Part shown: one piece after another, positions 38,540 to 47,556 of the stretch
Layout: the number at the start of each line of letters is the position of its first letter
How positions within the stretch are numbered: position 1 is the stretch's first letter
Position numbers and translations under genes: made by a program
The notes under the pieces: model-generated
What the model saw: only the letters and a program-made list of their open reading frames with translations
Database searches by the model: none
Told to the model about the DNA's origin: nothing
Assembly: GCF_900094575.1 (NCBI RefSeq)
Contig: NZ_FMAE01000005.1
Coordinates: 300,052-364,051 of the forward strand
Direction of reading: 5' to 3'
Source of the DNA: Bradyrhizobium yuanmingense
GTDB lineage: Bacteria > Pseudomonadota > Alphaproteobacteria > Rhizobiales > Xanthobacteraceae
Length of the DNA stretch: 64,000 nt

Positions 38540-40144
38540 CTAGATCGGCACGCTCTGCGGCCGCTTCCACCGCACCCACCAGGCGACGATCAGCCGGGTC
38601 AGGGTGAAGGCGGTGAACACCGTGGTGATGATGCCGATGCCGAGCGTCACGGCAAAGCCGCGCACCGGACCGGTGCCGATGTAGAACAGCACCGCGGCAG
38701 CAATGAAGGTGGTGATGTTGGAATCGAGGATGGTGGCGAGCGCCCGCTTGAATCCGGCGTCGATCGCCGAGATCGCATTGCGGCCGCCGCGCAATTCCTC
38801 GCGGATGCGTTCGTAGATCAGCACGTTGGAGTCGACCGCGATGCCGACGGTGAGCACGATGCCGGCGATGCCGGGCAGCGTCAGCGTGGCGTTGAGCAGC
38901 GACAATAAGCCGAAGATCATGGCGACGTTGATGGCCACCGCGATGTTGGCGAACACGCCGAACAGCCGGTAGGTCAGCAGCATGAAGATGATGACGAGGA
39001 TCGAGCCGACATAGGCCGCGAGCTGGCCCTTCTCGATCGAGTCCTGGCCGAGTCCTGGACCCACGGTGCGCTCCTCGACCACCGTGAGCGGTGCCGGCAA
39101 TGCGCCGGCGCGCAGGAGAATCGCGAGATCGTTGGCCGATTGCACCGTGAAATTGCCGGAGATCTGGCCCTGGCCGCCGGTGATGGGCTCACGGATGACG
39201 GGCGCCGAGATCACCTTGTTGTCCAGCACGATCGCGAACGGCAGTCCCACGTTCTCCTGCGTGGCCTGCGAGAATTTGCGCGCGCCCGAGGTGTTGAACT
39301 TGAAGCTGACGACCGGCTCACCCGTGCGCTGGTCGAAGGTCGCCTGCGCATCGGTCAGGTCGCCGCCGGCGACCAGCACCTGCTTCTTGACCACATAGGG
39401 CGTCGGCGGAGGCGAGGCGCTCATCAGCAGTTCGGATTCCGGCGGCACCCTGCCCGCTTGCGCCTGATCCGGCGGCACGGAGGTGTCGACCATGCGGAAT
39501 TCCATCTTCGCGGTCCTGCCCAGCAGTTCCTTCAGGCGGGTCGGGTCCTGAAGACCGGGGACCTGCACCAGGATGCGGTCGTTGCCCTGGCGCTGGATGA
39601 CGGGCTCGACGGTGCCGAGCTCGTTGACGCGGCGTTCGACGATCTGGATCGACTGCTCGATGGTCTTGCGCAGGCGATCGAGCACCGCAGCCTGCGGGAC
39701 GCTCAGGCGGATCACCCCGCCGCCGGCATCAGTCACCTCGAGGTCGCGCTGACCGCTGGATCCCATCAGGCCGCCCAGCGGCTGGGACAGCTCGCGCAAC
39801 TTGGCAAGCGCCGGCTGCGCATCGGTCTCCTTGGTGATGCGAACCTCGACGGCATCGTTGCGCACGGTGACGCCGCCGGTGAATCCGATCTTGGCGTCGC
39901 GCAGGGTCCGGCGAACGTCGTCGCGGACCTGGTCGAGCCGCTCCTTCTTCACATAGGCAGCGTCGACCTCGAGCAGCAGATAGGAGCCGCCCTGGAGGTC
40001 GAGGCCGAGCACGATGCGGCGCTGCGCCCAGGCGGGCCAGCTCTTGACTTGCGCCTCGGGGAAGAAGTTGGGGACCGCGCAGAGGCACACGATCAGCGCC
40101 GTCAGGATAATCCCCAGCGCCTTCCACCGCGTGAAATACAACAT
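38540..40144 (-). CDS. secD: Protein translocase subunit SecD
   Basis: 534 aa. One N-terminal helix, a large periplasmic P1 domain starting L-G-L-D-L-Q-G-G-S-Y-L-L-L-E-V, then five helices from about residue 355. Signature stretches include G-V-A-V-D-S-N-V-L-I-Y-E-R-I-R-E-E, containing the conserved Asp/Arg pair, and F-N-T-S-G-A-R-K-F in P1. Function as for SecF. yajC lies 48 nt upstream, giving the standard yajC-secD-secF order. Confidence 0.98.
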   Translation of the reverse strand: MLYFTRWKALGIILTALIVCLCAVPNFFPEAQVKSWPAWAQRRIVLGLDLQGGSYLLLEVDAAYVKKERLDQVRDDVRRTLRDAKIGFTGGVTVRNDAVEVRITKETDAQPALAKLRELSQPLGGLMGSSGQRDLEVTDAGGGVIRLSVPQAAVLDRLRKTIEQSIQIVERRVNELGTVEPVIQRQGNDRILVQVPGLQDPTRLKELLGRTAKMEFRMVDTSVPPDQAQAGRVPPESELLMSASPPPTPYVVKKQVLVAGGDLTDAQATFDQRTGEPVVSFKFNTSGARKFSQATQENVGLPFAIVLDNKVISAPVIREPITGGQGQISGNFTVQSANDLAILLRAGALPAPLTVVEERTVGPGLGQDSIEKGQLAAYVGSILVIIFMLLTYRLFGVFANIAVAINVAMIFGLLSLLNATLTLPGIAGIVLTVGIAVDSNVLIYERIREELRGGRNAISAIDAGFKRALATILDSNITTFIAAAVLFYIGTGPVRGFAVTLGIGIITTVFTAFTLTRLIVAWWVRWKRPQSVPI

Positions 40145-40191
40145 CGACTGGACCTGTCAGATCAGGAGACTTGAGACTCGCGGTGAAGCTC

Positions 40192-40560
40192 TCACTTCGC
40201 CGCGGTGTCGTCCTTGGCGCTCTCTTTTGCGCTTTCCTTGGCCGGCTCGCCCTTGGCGCGCACGCCCGAGATCATCTGGCGCATCTGCCGCACGCGCACG
40301 CCGTCGGAAATCTCGAACTCGATCTGGTCGTCGTCGACCACCTTGGTTACCTTGCCGACGAGGCCTCCCGAGGTCACGATGGTGTCGCCGCGGCGGATAT
40401 TCTTCACGAGCTCGGCGTGGTCGCGGACCTTCTTCTGCTGCGGGCGCAGAATCAGGAAGTACATGATCACGAAGATCAGGGCGAACGGCAGCAGCGACAT
40501 CAACATGCTGTTGGTGTCGCCAGCGGCCGCGGCCTGGGCATACGCAGGGGTAATCAGCAT
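40192..40560 (-). CDS. yajC: Sec translocon accessory subunit YajC
   Basis: 122 aa, single membrane helix (L-P-F-A-L-I-F-V-I-M-Y-F-L-I-L-R-P-Q-Q-K-K), followed by the cytoplasmic SH3-like core (G-D-T-I-V-T-S-G-G-L-V-G-K-V) and a charged C-terminal tail with E-S-A-K repeats. Promoter for the yajC-secDF operon should lie in the 182-nt gap shared with the divergent DUF815 gene. Confidence 0.96.
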   Translation of the reverse strand: MLITPAYAQAAAAGDTNSMLMSLLPFALIFVIMYFLILRPQQKKVRDHAELVKNIRRGDTIVTSGGLVGKVTKVVDDDQIEFEISDGVRVRQMRQMISGVRAKGEPAKESAKESAKDDTAAK

Positions 40561-40742
40561 TCGGACGATCCTCGTGAAAACGGGGGAAAGCCGGTCAGGC
40601 CCTCAAAGGCGACCGGTTCGGTCAAATTCGCGCGGACTATAGCGGCCATTGCCCCAATTGCAACGCTGCCAGACTGCCCTTTTGGGCCACCTTGCGGCGG
40701 CCCGTCAGGCCCGATAAGGCTGCGTTCTCAGGAACTTCGGAC

Positions 40743-41723
40743 ATGCCCAAAAACCATAGCAAAAGCCCGGCCGGCAAAGGCCCCCGCACCCCTGCCAACA
40801 AGCCCACCCGCCTCGCGGCAAAACGCCCCACGGCGGCGGTCACCAAGGCAGGCCCGGACCTCCCGCAGGAGCGCATCGTCCGCGCCCTGGAGACCATTGC
40901 GGCGCACCTCTCCGCGCAGGGCAAGCCGGCGGTCGAGGCCGAGTCGTTCAAGCGGGCGGACGCCTATGTCTGGCATCCCGACGGACGCCTCTCGGCGGTG
41001 CCGCGCGTGAGCCGCGTCGAGCTGTTCCTGCTCAAGGGCGTCGACCGGATGCGCGACATCCTGATGGAGAACACCGAGCGTTTCGCCAACGGCCTGCCCG
41101 CCAACAACGCCCTGCTCTGGGGCGCACGCGGCATGGGCAAGTCGTCGCTGGTGAAGGCGGCGCATGCCAGCATCAACGCGGAGCGCAAACCGGCCGACAA
41201 GCTCAAGCTGATCGAGATCCACCGTGAGGACATTGAGAGCCTGCCGGCCCTGATGGAGCAGCTGCGGGCCTCCTCCTTCCGTTTCATCGTGTTCTGCGAC
41301 GACCTCTCCTTCGACGGCAATGATGCCTCCTACAAGTCGCTCAAGGCGGTCCTCGAAGGCGGCATCGAGGGCCGGCCCGAGAACGTCATCCTCTACGCCA
41401 CCTCCAACCGGCGCCATCTGCTGGCGCGCGAGATGATCGAGAACGAGCGCTCGACCGCGATCAATCCGGGCGAAGCGGTGGAGGAGAAGGTCTCGCTGTC
41501 GGATCGCTTCGGCCTCTGGCTCGGCTTCCACCGCTGCAGCCAGGACGAATATCTCGCCATGGTGCGCGGCTATTGCAGCCATTTCGGGATCAGGGTCGAC
41601 GACGAGACGCTCGAGCGCGAGGCGCTGGAATGGTCGACGACGCGCGGCTCGCGCTCGGGCCGCGTCGCCTGGCAGTTCGTGCAGGAGCTGGCGGGACGGC
41701 TGGGTGTGAAGCTGACGGCGTAG
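40743..41723 (+). CDS. DUF815 AAA+ ATPase
   Basis: 326 aa from the ATG at 40743 (MPKNHSKSPAGKGPRT). A Lys/Pro-rich basic leader is followed by an AAA+ core: Walker A G-A-R-G-M-G-K-S-S-L-V (about 138-148), Walker B F-I-V-F-C-D-D-L-S-F, sensor 1 Y-A-T-S-N-R-R-H-L, and arginine-finger-like S-D-R-F-G-L-W-L. This is the DUF815 family, widespread in proteobacteria with no fixed function. It is the only rightward gene between the Sec and nlpD blocks. Confidence 0.92.
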   Translation: MPKNHSKSPAGKGPRTPANKPTRLAAKRPTAAVTKAGPDLPQERIVRALETIAAHLSAQGKPAVEAESFKRADAYVWHPDGRLSAVPRVSRVELFLLKGVDRMRDILMENTERFANGLPANNALLWGARGMGKSSLVKAAHASINAERKPADKLKLIEIHREDIESLPALMEQLRASSFRFIVFCDDLSFDGNDASYKSLKAVLEGGIEGRPENVILYATSNRRHLLAREMIENERSTAINPGEAVEEKVSLSDRFGLWLGFHRCSQDEYLAMVRGYCSHFGIRVDDETLEREALEWSTTRGSRSGRVAWQFVQELAGRLGVKLTA

Positions 41724-41751
41724 TAGCGCGAGCTGTTACCCCGAATTCAAC

Positions 41752-41875
41752 TGTCATCGCCCGCCTTGTGCGCACTTGCGCACTGGAGCGGGCGATGCAG
41801 TATTCCAGAGACGGTTGTTGTCAATCGAGAGGCCGCGGCGTACTGGGTCACCCGGTCGAGCCGGGCGACGACACC
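41752..41875 (+). repeat. Dispersed REP-like element B, copy 1
   Basis: Begins TGTCATCGCCCG and ends CGACGACACC. Two hairpins flank a central conserved block (GAGAGGCCGCGGCGTACTGG). Related full copies are at 47418-47540 (same orientation) and 63722-63825 (inverted). Confidence 0.88.
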
Positions 41876-41899
41876 GTTCGTGCGGAGGCTACGTAAGTC

Positions 41900-43285
41900 T
41901 CACGCCCCGTTGAGGAATTGAAGCGGGTCAACCGGGCTCGATCCCTTGCGGATCTCGAAGTGGAGCTGCGGCGACGCCACCTCCCCGGATTGACCCGACT
42001 TGGCAATGACCTGGCCGCGCTTGATGGTATCGCCGCGCTTCACCAACAGCTCACTCGCATGGGCATATGCGGTGACGTAGCCGTTGGAGTGCCGAACCAG
42101 AACCAGATTGCCGTAACCCTTCAGCTCGTTGCCGGAATAGGCGACGACGCCATCTTCGGCCGCCTTGACCGGCGTCCCCTCGGGCACCGCCAGATTGATG
42201 CCGTCATTGGACTTGCCATTGGTCTTGGCACCGTAGCTCGTGACCACCTTGCCGCGGACGGGCCAGCGGAAGGTCGGCAGCGCGCCGGTGGCCTCCGCAG
42301 CCTTCGCCGGCGTCTCGGCAGCCTTCTCTTCCACATTGCTCGTGGCCTGGGCGAGCCGCGCGCTCTGCACGGGCGCGGCGGCAGTGGCCATCTTGGTCGC
42401 GGGTGCCGGAGCTGCCGCAACAGGCTGGAGCGTTCCGGCCACCGGTGCAGCCGCGACCGGAGCCGCAGCAACCGGCGCCGCGACGGCGGCGGTCTTGGCG
42501 CCGGGCACGGTCAGCTTGGTGCCGAGCTTCAGCTTTGCCGACGGATCGATGCCGTTGGCACGGGCGAGCTCTGCCGCCGAGATGCGGTTCTTGCGCGCGA
42601 TGCTGGCGAGCGTGTCGCCGCGGTTGACGAAGTGCGTGCTCGGCGGTGCCGCGACGGCAGCAACCGGCTTCGCCGCAGGCGCTGCGGCGACTGGAGCTGT
42701 CGCTGGCGCCGGCGCCGCTGCCGTTGCCGGCGACGGAATGATCAGTTGCTGGCCGGGCGAGAGCGCCCGCGGACCCTTGTAGCCGTTGGCGGCAAGGATC
42801 GCCTGCGGCGTGACGCGATAGCGCTTGGCGAGCACGTCGAGCGTGTCGCTGGTGCCGACGATGATCTTGGTCCCGCCGGCCGGCTGGGCTGCCGCGACCG
42901 ACCGCGGCGGGACAGTGGCCGTGGTCTCCAGATGCGGTTGCGCCGGAGGCGCATATGAGCTGACGCCGCGTCCGCCGCCGGACACCCCGCCCCCGGAGGC
43001 AACGGGATAGGACTGCGGGGCAGATACCGCGGGCGGAGGCAAAGCCTGCGACTGGTAATAACCGGGCTGCGTCTGCGGCCGCGCATATTGCGGCAACTCA
43101 CGCTGCGGCGGCGGCGGCTGCTGCACCGAACCGGTCTGCTCGGAGGCGAAAGGATTGGAGAAGTTGGTCTGGGACAGCCGCGACGACATGTCGGCGCTGC
43201 ACCCTGCAAAGCTGAAGGAGATCAGCGCCAGCACCGCGACCTGCGGCACGCGGCGCGAGTAAAGCAACTCGGCGACAGCGGACAT
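41900..43285 (-). CDS. nlpD: NlpD-like LysM/LytM amidase-activator
   Basis: 461 aa. A signal-like N terminus (V-A-V-L-A-L-I-S-F-S-F-A-G-C) with lipobox Cys makes it a probable lipoprotein. Two LysM repeats (about 140-185 and 222-265) are joined by Ala/Pro-rich linkers to a C-terminal LytM (M23) domain. That domain is degenerate: the H-x-G-x-D pair reads N-D-G-I-N, and the H-x-H site reads L-H-F-E-I, so zinc hydrolysis is unlikely. NlpD and EnvC share this loss and instead activate cell-wall amidases during division. Position beside pcm and surE matches the surE-pcm-nlpD order of enterobacteria. Confidence 0.9.
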   Translation of the reverse strand: MSAVAELLYSRRVPQVAVLALISFSFAGCSADMSSRLSQTNFSNPFASEQTGSVQQPPPPQRELPQYARPQTQPGYYQSQALPPPAVSAPQSYPVASGGGVSGGGRGVSSYAPPAQPHLETTATVPPRSVAAAQPAGGTKIIVGTSDTLDVLAKRYRVTPQAILAANGYKGPRALSPGQQLIIPSPATAAAPAPATAPVAAAPAAKPVAAVAAPPSTHFVNRGDTLASIARKNRISAAELARANGIDPSAKLKLGTKLTVPGAKTAAVAAPVAAAPVAAAPVAGTLQPVAAAPAPATKMATAAAPVQSARLAQATSNVEEKAAETPAKAAEATGALPTFRWPVRGKVVTSYGAKTNGKSNDGINLAVPEGTPVKAAEDGVVAYSGNELKGYGNLVLVRHSNGYVTAYAHASELLVKRGDTIKRGQVIAKSGQSGEVASPQLHFEIRKGSSPVDPLQFLNGA

Positions 43286-43393
43286 GGTTACTCACTCGTA
43301 CGCAACAGAACTGGTGTTTTAAGTAAACACGCGGCGAGTAAATAACGGCTTAACCCTCACAATAAGATGTTGGCGGCACTGCCGATCCGGATT

Positions 43394-44044
43394 CTACAGC
43401 TCCCGCGCCACCCCGGGCAGTGCCGGCACGAAGCGGACCTCGACGAGTTCCTTGCGCTCGATTCCGGTTTCGCTGCGGGCCAGCCGGGTCAGCGTCTGCA
43501 CGCCCTGATGCGGGCCGACCGGGGCAATCAGGATGCCCCCGACCTCAAGCCGCTCGACCAGGTTCTCCGGTATCTGCTCCATCGCCGCGGTGACGATGAT
43601 GCGATCGAACGGGCCGATGTTGGGAGGCAGATTGAGACCGTCACCGAGCATCACCTCGACATTGTGACAATCGAGCTTCTCAAGCCGGGCGCGTGCCGTG
43701 TCGGCGAGCTTACGATAGCGCTCGACGGTCAGGACCTGGCCGGCGAGCCGCGATAGCACGGCGGCCTGGTAGCCGGAGCCGGTGCCGATTTCGAGCACCC
43801 GGTGCTGCTTCTGGAGCTGGAGCTGCTCGGTCATGTAGGCGACGACGAAGGGCTGGCTGATGGTCTGCCCGCAGGCGATCGGCAGCGCGCTGTCACGATA
43901 GGCGCCCTCGCGATCGGCCTCGTCGACGAAAAGCTCGCGCGGCACCTCTTCCATGGTCCGCAGCACGGCCTGATCGCTGATGCCCCGACGCCTCAGCGTG
44001 AGCTGAAACATCATCTTTTCCGGCGGGTGCTGGTGGGACGTCAT
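43394..44044 (-). CDS. pcm: Protein-L-isoaspartate O-methyltransferase
   Basis: 216 aa from the ATG at 44044 (MTSHQHPPEKMMFQL). Repairs isoaspartyl damage in proteins with SAM. Characteristic blocks: P-R-E-L-F-V, C-G-Q-T-I-S-Q-P-F-V-V-A-Y-M, SAM motif I V-L-E-I-G-T-G-S-G-Y-Q, and post-I D-R-I-I-V-T-A-A. Upstream of nlpD by 108 nt on the same strand, and separated from surE by the inserted response regulator on the other strand. Confidence 0.95.
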   Translation of the reverse strand: MTSHQHPPEKMMFQLTLRRRGISDQAVLRTMEEVPRELFVDEADREGAYRDSALPIACGQTISQPFVVAYMTEQLQLQKQHRVLEIGTGSGYQAAVLSRLAGQVLTVERYRKLADTARARLEKLDCHNVEVMLGDGLNLPPNIGPFDRIIVTAAMEQIPENLVERLEVGGILIAPVGPHQGVQTLTRLARSETGIERKELVEVRFVPALPGVAREL

Positions 44045-44273
44045 TGCTGCTATCGCTCGTCTCGTCTGGCGGATCGCCGTACTGCACCGCAAGAACCCGA
44101 GACGAGAATCTTGTTCCGGCTCAGGAACTCATGATATCCTTTCGGCACAGCATTTGACCACAACAAGGCCTTCAAAGCGCTAAGCCATTTGCGAGGTTTG
44201 CGTTCGCCGAAACGCGCATTGCGTCGCCTATCGTTATCTGCGAACGTTTACGAGAATGGGCAAGGACTCAACC

Positions 44274-44645
44274 ATGACTGCGACAGGGCTTTCGGGCCGC
44301 TCTGTTTTCCTCGTCGAGGACGAGGTCATGATCAGAATGATGGTCGCAGACATGCTGGAGGAGCTTGGCTACAAGGTTGCCGCCGAAGCGGGCGACATCA
44401 ATGAGGCCATGCGGCTTGCGCAATCCACCGAGTTCGATCTCGCCATTCTCGACGTCAACGTCAACGGCAAGGTCATCTCGCCGGTCGCCGATGTCATCAT
44501 GGCCAAGGGCTGCCCGTTCATCTTCGCCACCGGCTACGGCTCCTCCGGCCTGCCCGAGCAATATCGCGACCGGCCGGCGCTCCAGAAGCCGTTTCAGCTC
44601 GACGCGCTCGGCAAGACCATCGAGGCTGCGCTTCGCGGCGGCTAA
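44274..44645 (+). CDS. Single-domain (CheY-like) response regulator
   Basis: 123 aa from the ATG at 44274, preceded by AAGGA; an ATG at 44256 is in frame. Receiver motifs: acidic pair V-E-D-E near residue 15, phospho-acceptor Asp in A-I-L-D-V-N-V-N-G, T-G-Y-G-S-S-G, and Lys in L-Q-K-P-F. No output domain, so it acts by protein contact or as a phosphate sink, common in alphaproteobacteria. Its kinase is not adjacent; the hybrid kinase 13 kb away is only a formal possibility. Ends 3 nt from the surE stop. Confidence 0.93.
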   Translation: MTATGLSGRSVFLVEDEVMIRMMVADMLEELGYKVAAEAGDINEAMRLAQSTEFDLAILDVNVNGKVISPVADVIMAKGCPFIFATGYGSSGLPEQYRDRPALQKPFQLDALGKTIEAALRGG

Positions 44646-44648
44646 CCT

Positions 44649-45416
44649 TTATTTCAGGGTGAGGCCAAGCTGCTCCGAAAACGCCTCGTCGGTGCGGTCG
44701 AGCCTGAGCGGGGTGACCGAGACGTAGCGCTCGCGCAGCGCCGCGAGATCGGTGCCGTCGGCGGGCGTGTCGAGCATCGCGGTCCGCTCGAAGCCGATCC
44801 AGAAATAAGGATTACCGCGGCCGTCCCGGCGCTCGTCGATCCTGAGGAAGCCGAGATTGCGCTTGCCTTGCCGCGTGACGCGGATGCCAAGCACATCCTC
44901 CGGCGCGCAGGATGGGAAGTTGATGTTGATGACGGTGTCCTTCGGAACGCCGGCGGCGATCACCTTGCGCAGGATATCGGGCCCGAATTTGCGGGCCGTG
45001 TCCCACGGCGGCCGTTCGCGGGTCTCGACGCTGAACTCCTGCGACAATGCGAATGACGGCAACCCCAGGATGGTGCCTTCCAATGCGCCGGCAATGGTGC
45101 CGGAATAGACCACGTCCTCGGCGACGTTGCGGCCCTTATTGACGCCGGACAGCACGAGATCGGGCAGCTTGGCTCCCAGGATATGGCGCGCTCCCATGAT
45201 GACGCAGTCGGTCGGCGTGCCGCGCACGGCGAAGTGCCGTGGGCCGACCTCGCGCAGACGCAAGGGATCGTTCAGCGACAGCGAGTGCGACACGCCGGAC
45301 TGGTCGAGCTCGGGCGCCACCACCCAGACATCATCGGTCAAAGCGCGCGCAATCTCCTCCACGACCTTGAGGCCGGGAGCGTGGATGCCGTCGTCATTGG
45401 TGCAGAGAATGCGCAT
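44649..45416 (-). CDS. surE: 5'/3'-nucleotidase SurE
   Basis: 255 aa. Metal-binding motif M-R-I-L-C-T-N-D-D-G-I-H-A-P-G-L at the N terminus; A-P-E-L-D-Q-S-G-V-S-H-S-L-S; S-G-V-N-K-G-R-N and Y-S-G-T-I-A-G-A-L-E-G complete the active site. Dephosphorylates nucleoside monophosphates and short polyphosphates. Downstream of the small hypothetical gene and serS on the same strand. Confidence 0.97.
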   Translation of the reverse strand: MRILCTNDDGIHAPGLKVVEEIARALTDDVWVVAPELDQSGVSHSLSLNDPLRLREVGPRHFAVRGTPTDCVIMGARHILGAKLPDLVLSGVNKGRNVAEDVVYSGTIAGALEGTILGLPSFALSQEFSVETRERPPWDTARKFGPDILRKVIAAGVPKDTVININFPSCAPEDVLGIRVTRQGKRNLGFLRIDERRDGRGNPYFWIGFERTAMLDTPADGTDLAALRERYVSVTPLRLDRTDEAFSEQLGLTLK

Positions 45417-45524
45417 GCGGAAGGTTCGATTCCTGAAAGCGGGTCTGAGCCGTCTTATCCGGCCAGCGCCGATCAGGCAAACCGGACGATTGCGGTCCGG
45501 CGGCTGGTTCCCTGGCTGGTCCCG

Positions 45525-45887
45525 CTAGCGGCGAACGCGCCATTGCGGCAGGAAGCGCGCAAGCCGGCCTTCTGCACGCAGTTGCATCGCCGGCACGACC
45601 GGGTTCACGACGGAAGCCTCGATGACGCCGAGCGCCTTCAGCTGCGCGACGAACGGATCGGACGTCGGCTCCTGCGGAAAGCGTTCGCGTGCCACGCTCA
45701 GCGCCTTGTCGAAATCCGCGGCATTGACCCCGGGCTTGGCCCGCCGGCTCTGCACGAGATCATCGTCCCAGAGCCGCGCGATCCCGATGTCGAGAACGCC
45801 GCGCAGGCGCTGATCGATGGCCTGGATCCCGGCCCCCGTCACCGCCCATTGTCTTCCGACCCAGAAGATGTCGCAGTGCAAGGCCAT
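45525..45887 (-). CDS. Hypothetical protein between serS and surE
   Basis: 120 aa from the ATG at 45887 (MALHCDIFWVGRQWAVTGAG); a longer frame to 45959 is possible. The composition is mixed, with an aromatic N terminus containing I-F-W-V-G-R-Q-W-A-V-T-G and a long amphipathic middle. No signal peptide or membrane helix. I do not recognise a family. Its size, position and codon use suggest a genuine alphaproteobacterial gene transcribed with serS and surE. Confidence 0.65.
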   Translation of the reverse strand: MALHCDIFWVGRQWAVTGAGIQAIDQRLRGVLDIGIARLWDDDLVQSRRAKPGVNAADFDKALSVARERFPQEPTSDPFVAQLKALGVIEASVVNPVVPAMQLRAEGRLARFLPQWRVRR

Positions 45888-46006
45888 GAACGGAGGGTTC
45901 GCGTGGACGGGCCGGCAGGATAGCCGGCCGCCCGATCTTCGCAACGCGATTCTCGTCATGCCGCGTTTTCGGACGCGAACCGGTGCCCACTTCGCGGGAA
46001 AGCGCT

Positions 46007-47338
46007 TTAGTCGCGCGCGATCACCTTCAGCCCGCCCATATAGGGCTGGAGCACGTCCGGGACCGCGATCGAGCCGTCCTCCTGCTGATAGGTTTCCATC
46101 ACGGCGATCAGCGCGCGGCCGACTGCGGTGCCGGAGCCGTTCAGCGTGTGCACGAAGCGCGGCTTGCCGTCGGGCCCGCGCGAGCGCGCATCCATGCGCC
46201 GTGCCTGGAAGTCGCCGCAGACCGAGCAGCTCGAGATCTCGCGGAACGCCCCGCCCTCGCCCTGCCCGGGCATCCAGACCTCGATGTCATAGGTTTTTTG
46301 CGCCGAGAAGCCCATATCTCCTGCGCAGAGCGTCATCACACGGTAATGCAGGTCGAGCTTCTGCAGCACCTGCTCGGCGCAGGACAGCATCCGCTCCAGC
46401 TCGTCCTTGCTCACTTCCGGCGTCGTGATCGAGACCAGTTCGACCTTGGTGAACTGGTGCTGGCGGATCATGCCGCGAGTGTCGCGCCCCGCCGCACCCG
46501 CCTCGGCGCGGAAGCATGGCGTCAGCGCGGTCAGCCGCATCGGCAATTGCTTCTCATCGAGGATGGATTCGCGGGCGAGATTGGTGAGCGACACTTCGGC
46601 GGTGGGGATCAGACCGAGGCGCTCGGTCTTCAGCCGCTCATGGTCCGGCGAGGCGAGCAGCTCGCCCTTGATCGCCCAGAACTGATCGTCCTCGAATTTC
46701 GGCAATTGCCCGGTGCCGAACATCACCTCGTTGCGCACCAGGAGCGGCGGATTGATCTCGGTGTAGCCGTGCTCGGTGGTGTGCAGATCGAGCATGAACT
46801 GGCCGATGGCACGCTCGAGCCGCGCCAGCCCCTTCTTCAGCACGACGAAACGCGCGCCGGAGAGTTTTGCCGCCGCTTCGAAATCCATGTAGCCGAGCGC
46901 GGTGCCGAGATCGTCATGCAGCTTCGGCGCAAAGCCATAGTTGCGCTTGTTGCCGAACACGTGATGCTGCACGTTGCCGTGCTCGTCGAGACCGTCGGGC
47001 ACGTCCTCGAACGGAATGTTCGGGATCGCGGCCAGCTCTTTGGTCAGCTCATCGTCAGCGGCTTTTGCCGCCGCTTCGAGTTCGGGCATCGTGGTCTTGA
47101 GCTCGGCGACCTCGGCCATCAGCTTCGACGCACGCGGCTCGTCCTTGGCCTTCTTGGCATCGCCGATTTCCTTCGAAGCTGCATTGCGCCGCGCCTGCGC
47201 CTGCTCGGAGGCGAGGATCGCCGCACGCCGCTTCTCGTCGATCGCGAGCAGCGAGACCGACATCGGCTTCAAACCGCGCCGTGCGAGGCCGGCGTCGAAG
47301 GCTTGCGGATTGTCGCGGATCGCTTTGATGTCGTGCAT
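46007..47338 (-). CDS. serS: Seryl-tRNA synthetase
   Basis: 443 aa, class II. N-terminal coiled-coil arm (about 28-100, rich in Ala/Glu/Lys), then motif 1 region I-N-P-P-L-L-V, motif 2 L-T-P-C-F-R-A-E-A-G-A-A-G-R-D-T-R-G and motif 3 G-S-G-T-A-V-G-R-A-L-I-A. Start at MHDIKAIRDNPQAFD is the family start. Transcribed in the same direction as tatC, but separated from it by a REP-like element, which may split the transcript. Confidence 0.98.
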   Translation of the reverse strand: MHDIKAIRDNPQAFDAGLARRGLKPMSVSLLAIDEKRRAAILASEQAQARRNAASKEIGDAKKAKDEPRASKLMAEVAELKTTMPELEAAAKAADDELTKELAAIPNIPFEDVPDGLDEHGNVQHHVFGNKRNYGFAPKLHDDLGTALGYMDFEAAAKLSGARFVVLKKGLARLERAIGQFMLDLHTTEHGYTEINPPLLVRNEVMFGTGQLPKFEDDQFWAIKGELLASPDHERLKTERLGLIPTAEVSLTNLARESILDEKQLPMRLTALTPCFRAEAGAAGRDTRGMIRQHQFTKVELVSITTPEVSKDELERMLSCAEQVLQKLDLHYRVMTLCAGDMGFSAQKTYDIEVWMPGQGEGGAFREISSCSVCGDFQARRMDARSRGPDGKPRFVHTLNGSGTAVGRALIAVMETYQQEDGSIAVPDVLQPYMGGLKVIARD

Positions 47339-47417
47339 GGCTGTGGTCCTGGATCAGCGCGTAAATAGTCAACGTTTATGCCGACAACTTACATTGGCGC
47401 GCTTTCCCCTAGCATTC

Positions 47418-47540
47418 TGTCATCGCCCGTGAAAGCGGGCGATCCAGTATTCCAGAGACGTCAGTGTTTCCCCGAGGGGCCGCGGCGTACTGGATTCCCC
47501 GCTCCAGTGCGCAATTGCGCACAAGGCGAGGAATGACACC
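47418..47540 (+). repeat. Dispersed REP-like element B, copy 2
   Basis: Begins TGTCATCGCCCG and ends GAATGACACC. Same orientation and central block as copy 1 at 41752-41875. It fills most of the 218-nt gap between tatC and serS. A hairpin tip (CCAGTGCGCAATTGCGCAC) sits at its right end, whereas copy 1 has the reverse complement at the left end. Confidence 0.9.
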
Positions 47541-47556
47541 GGTGGGCTTGGTCGCC

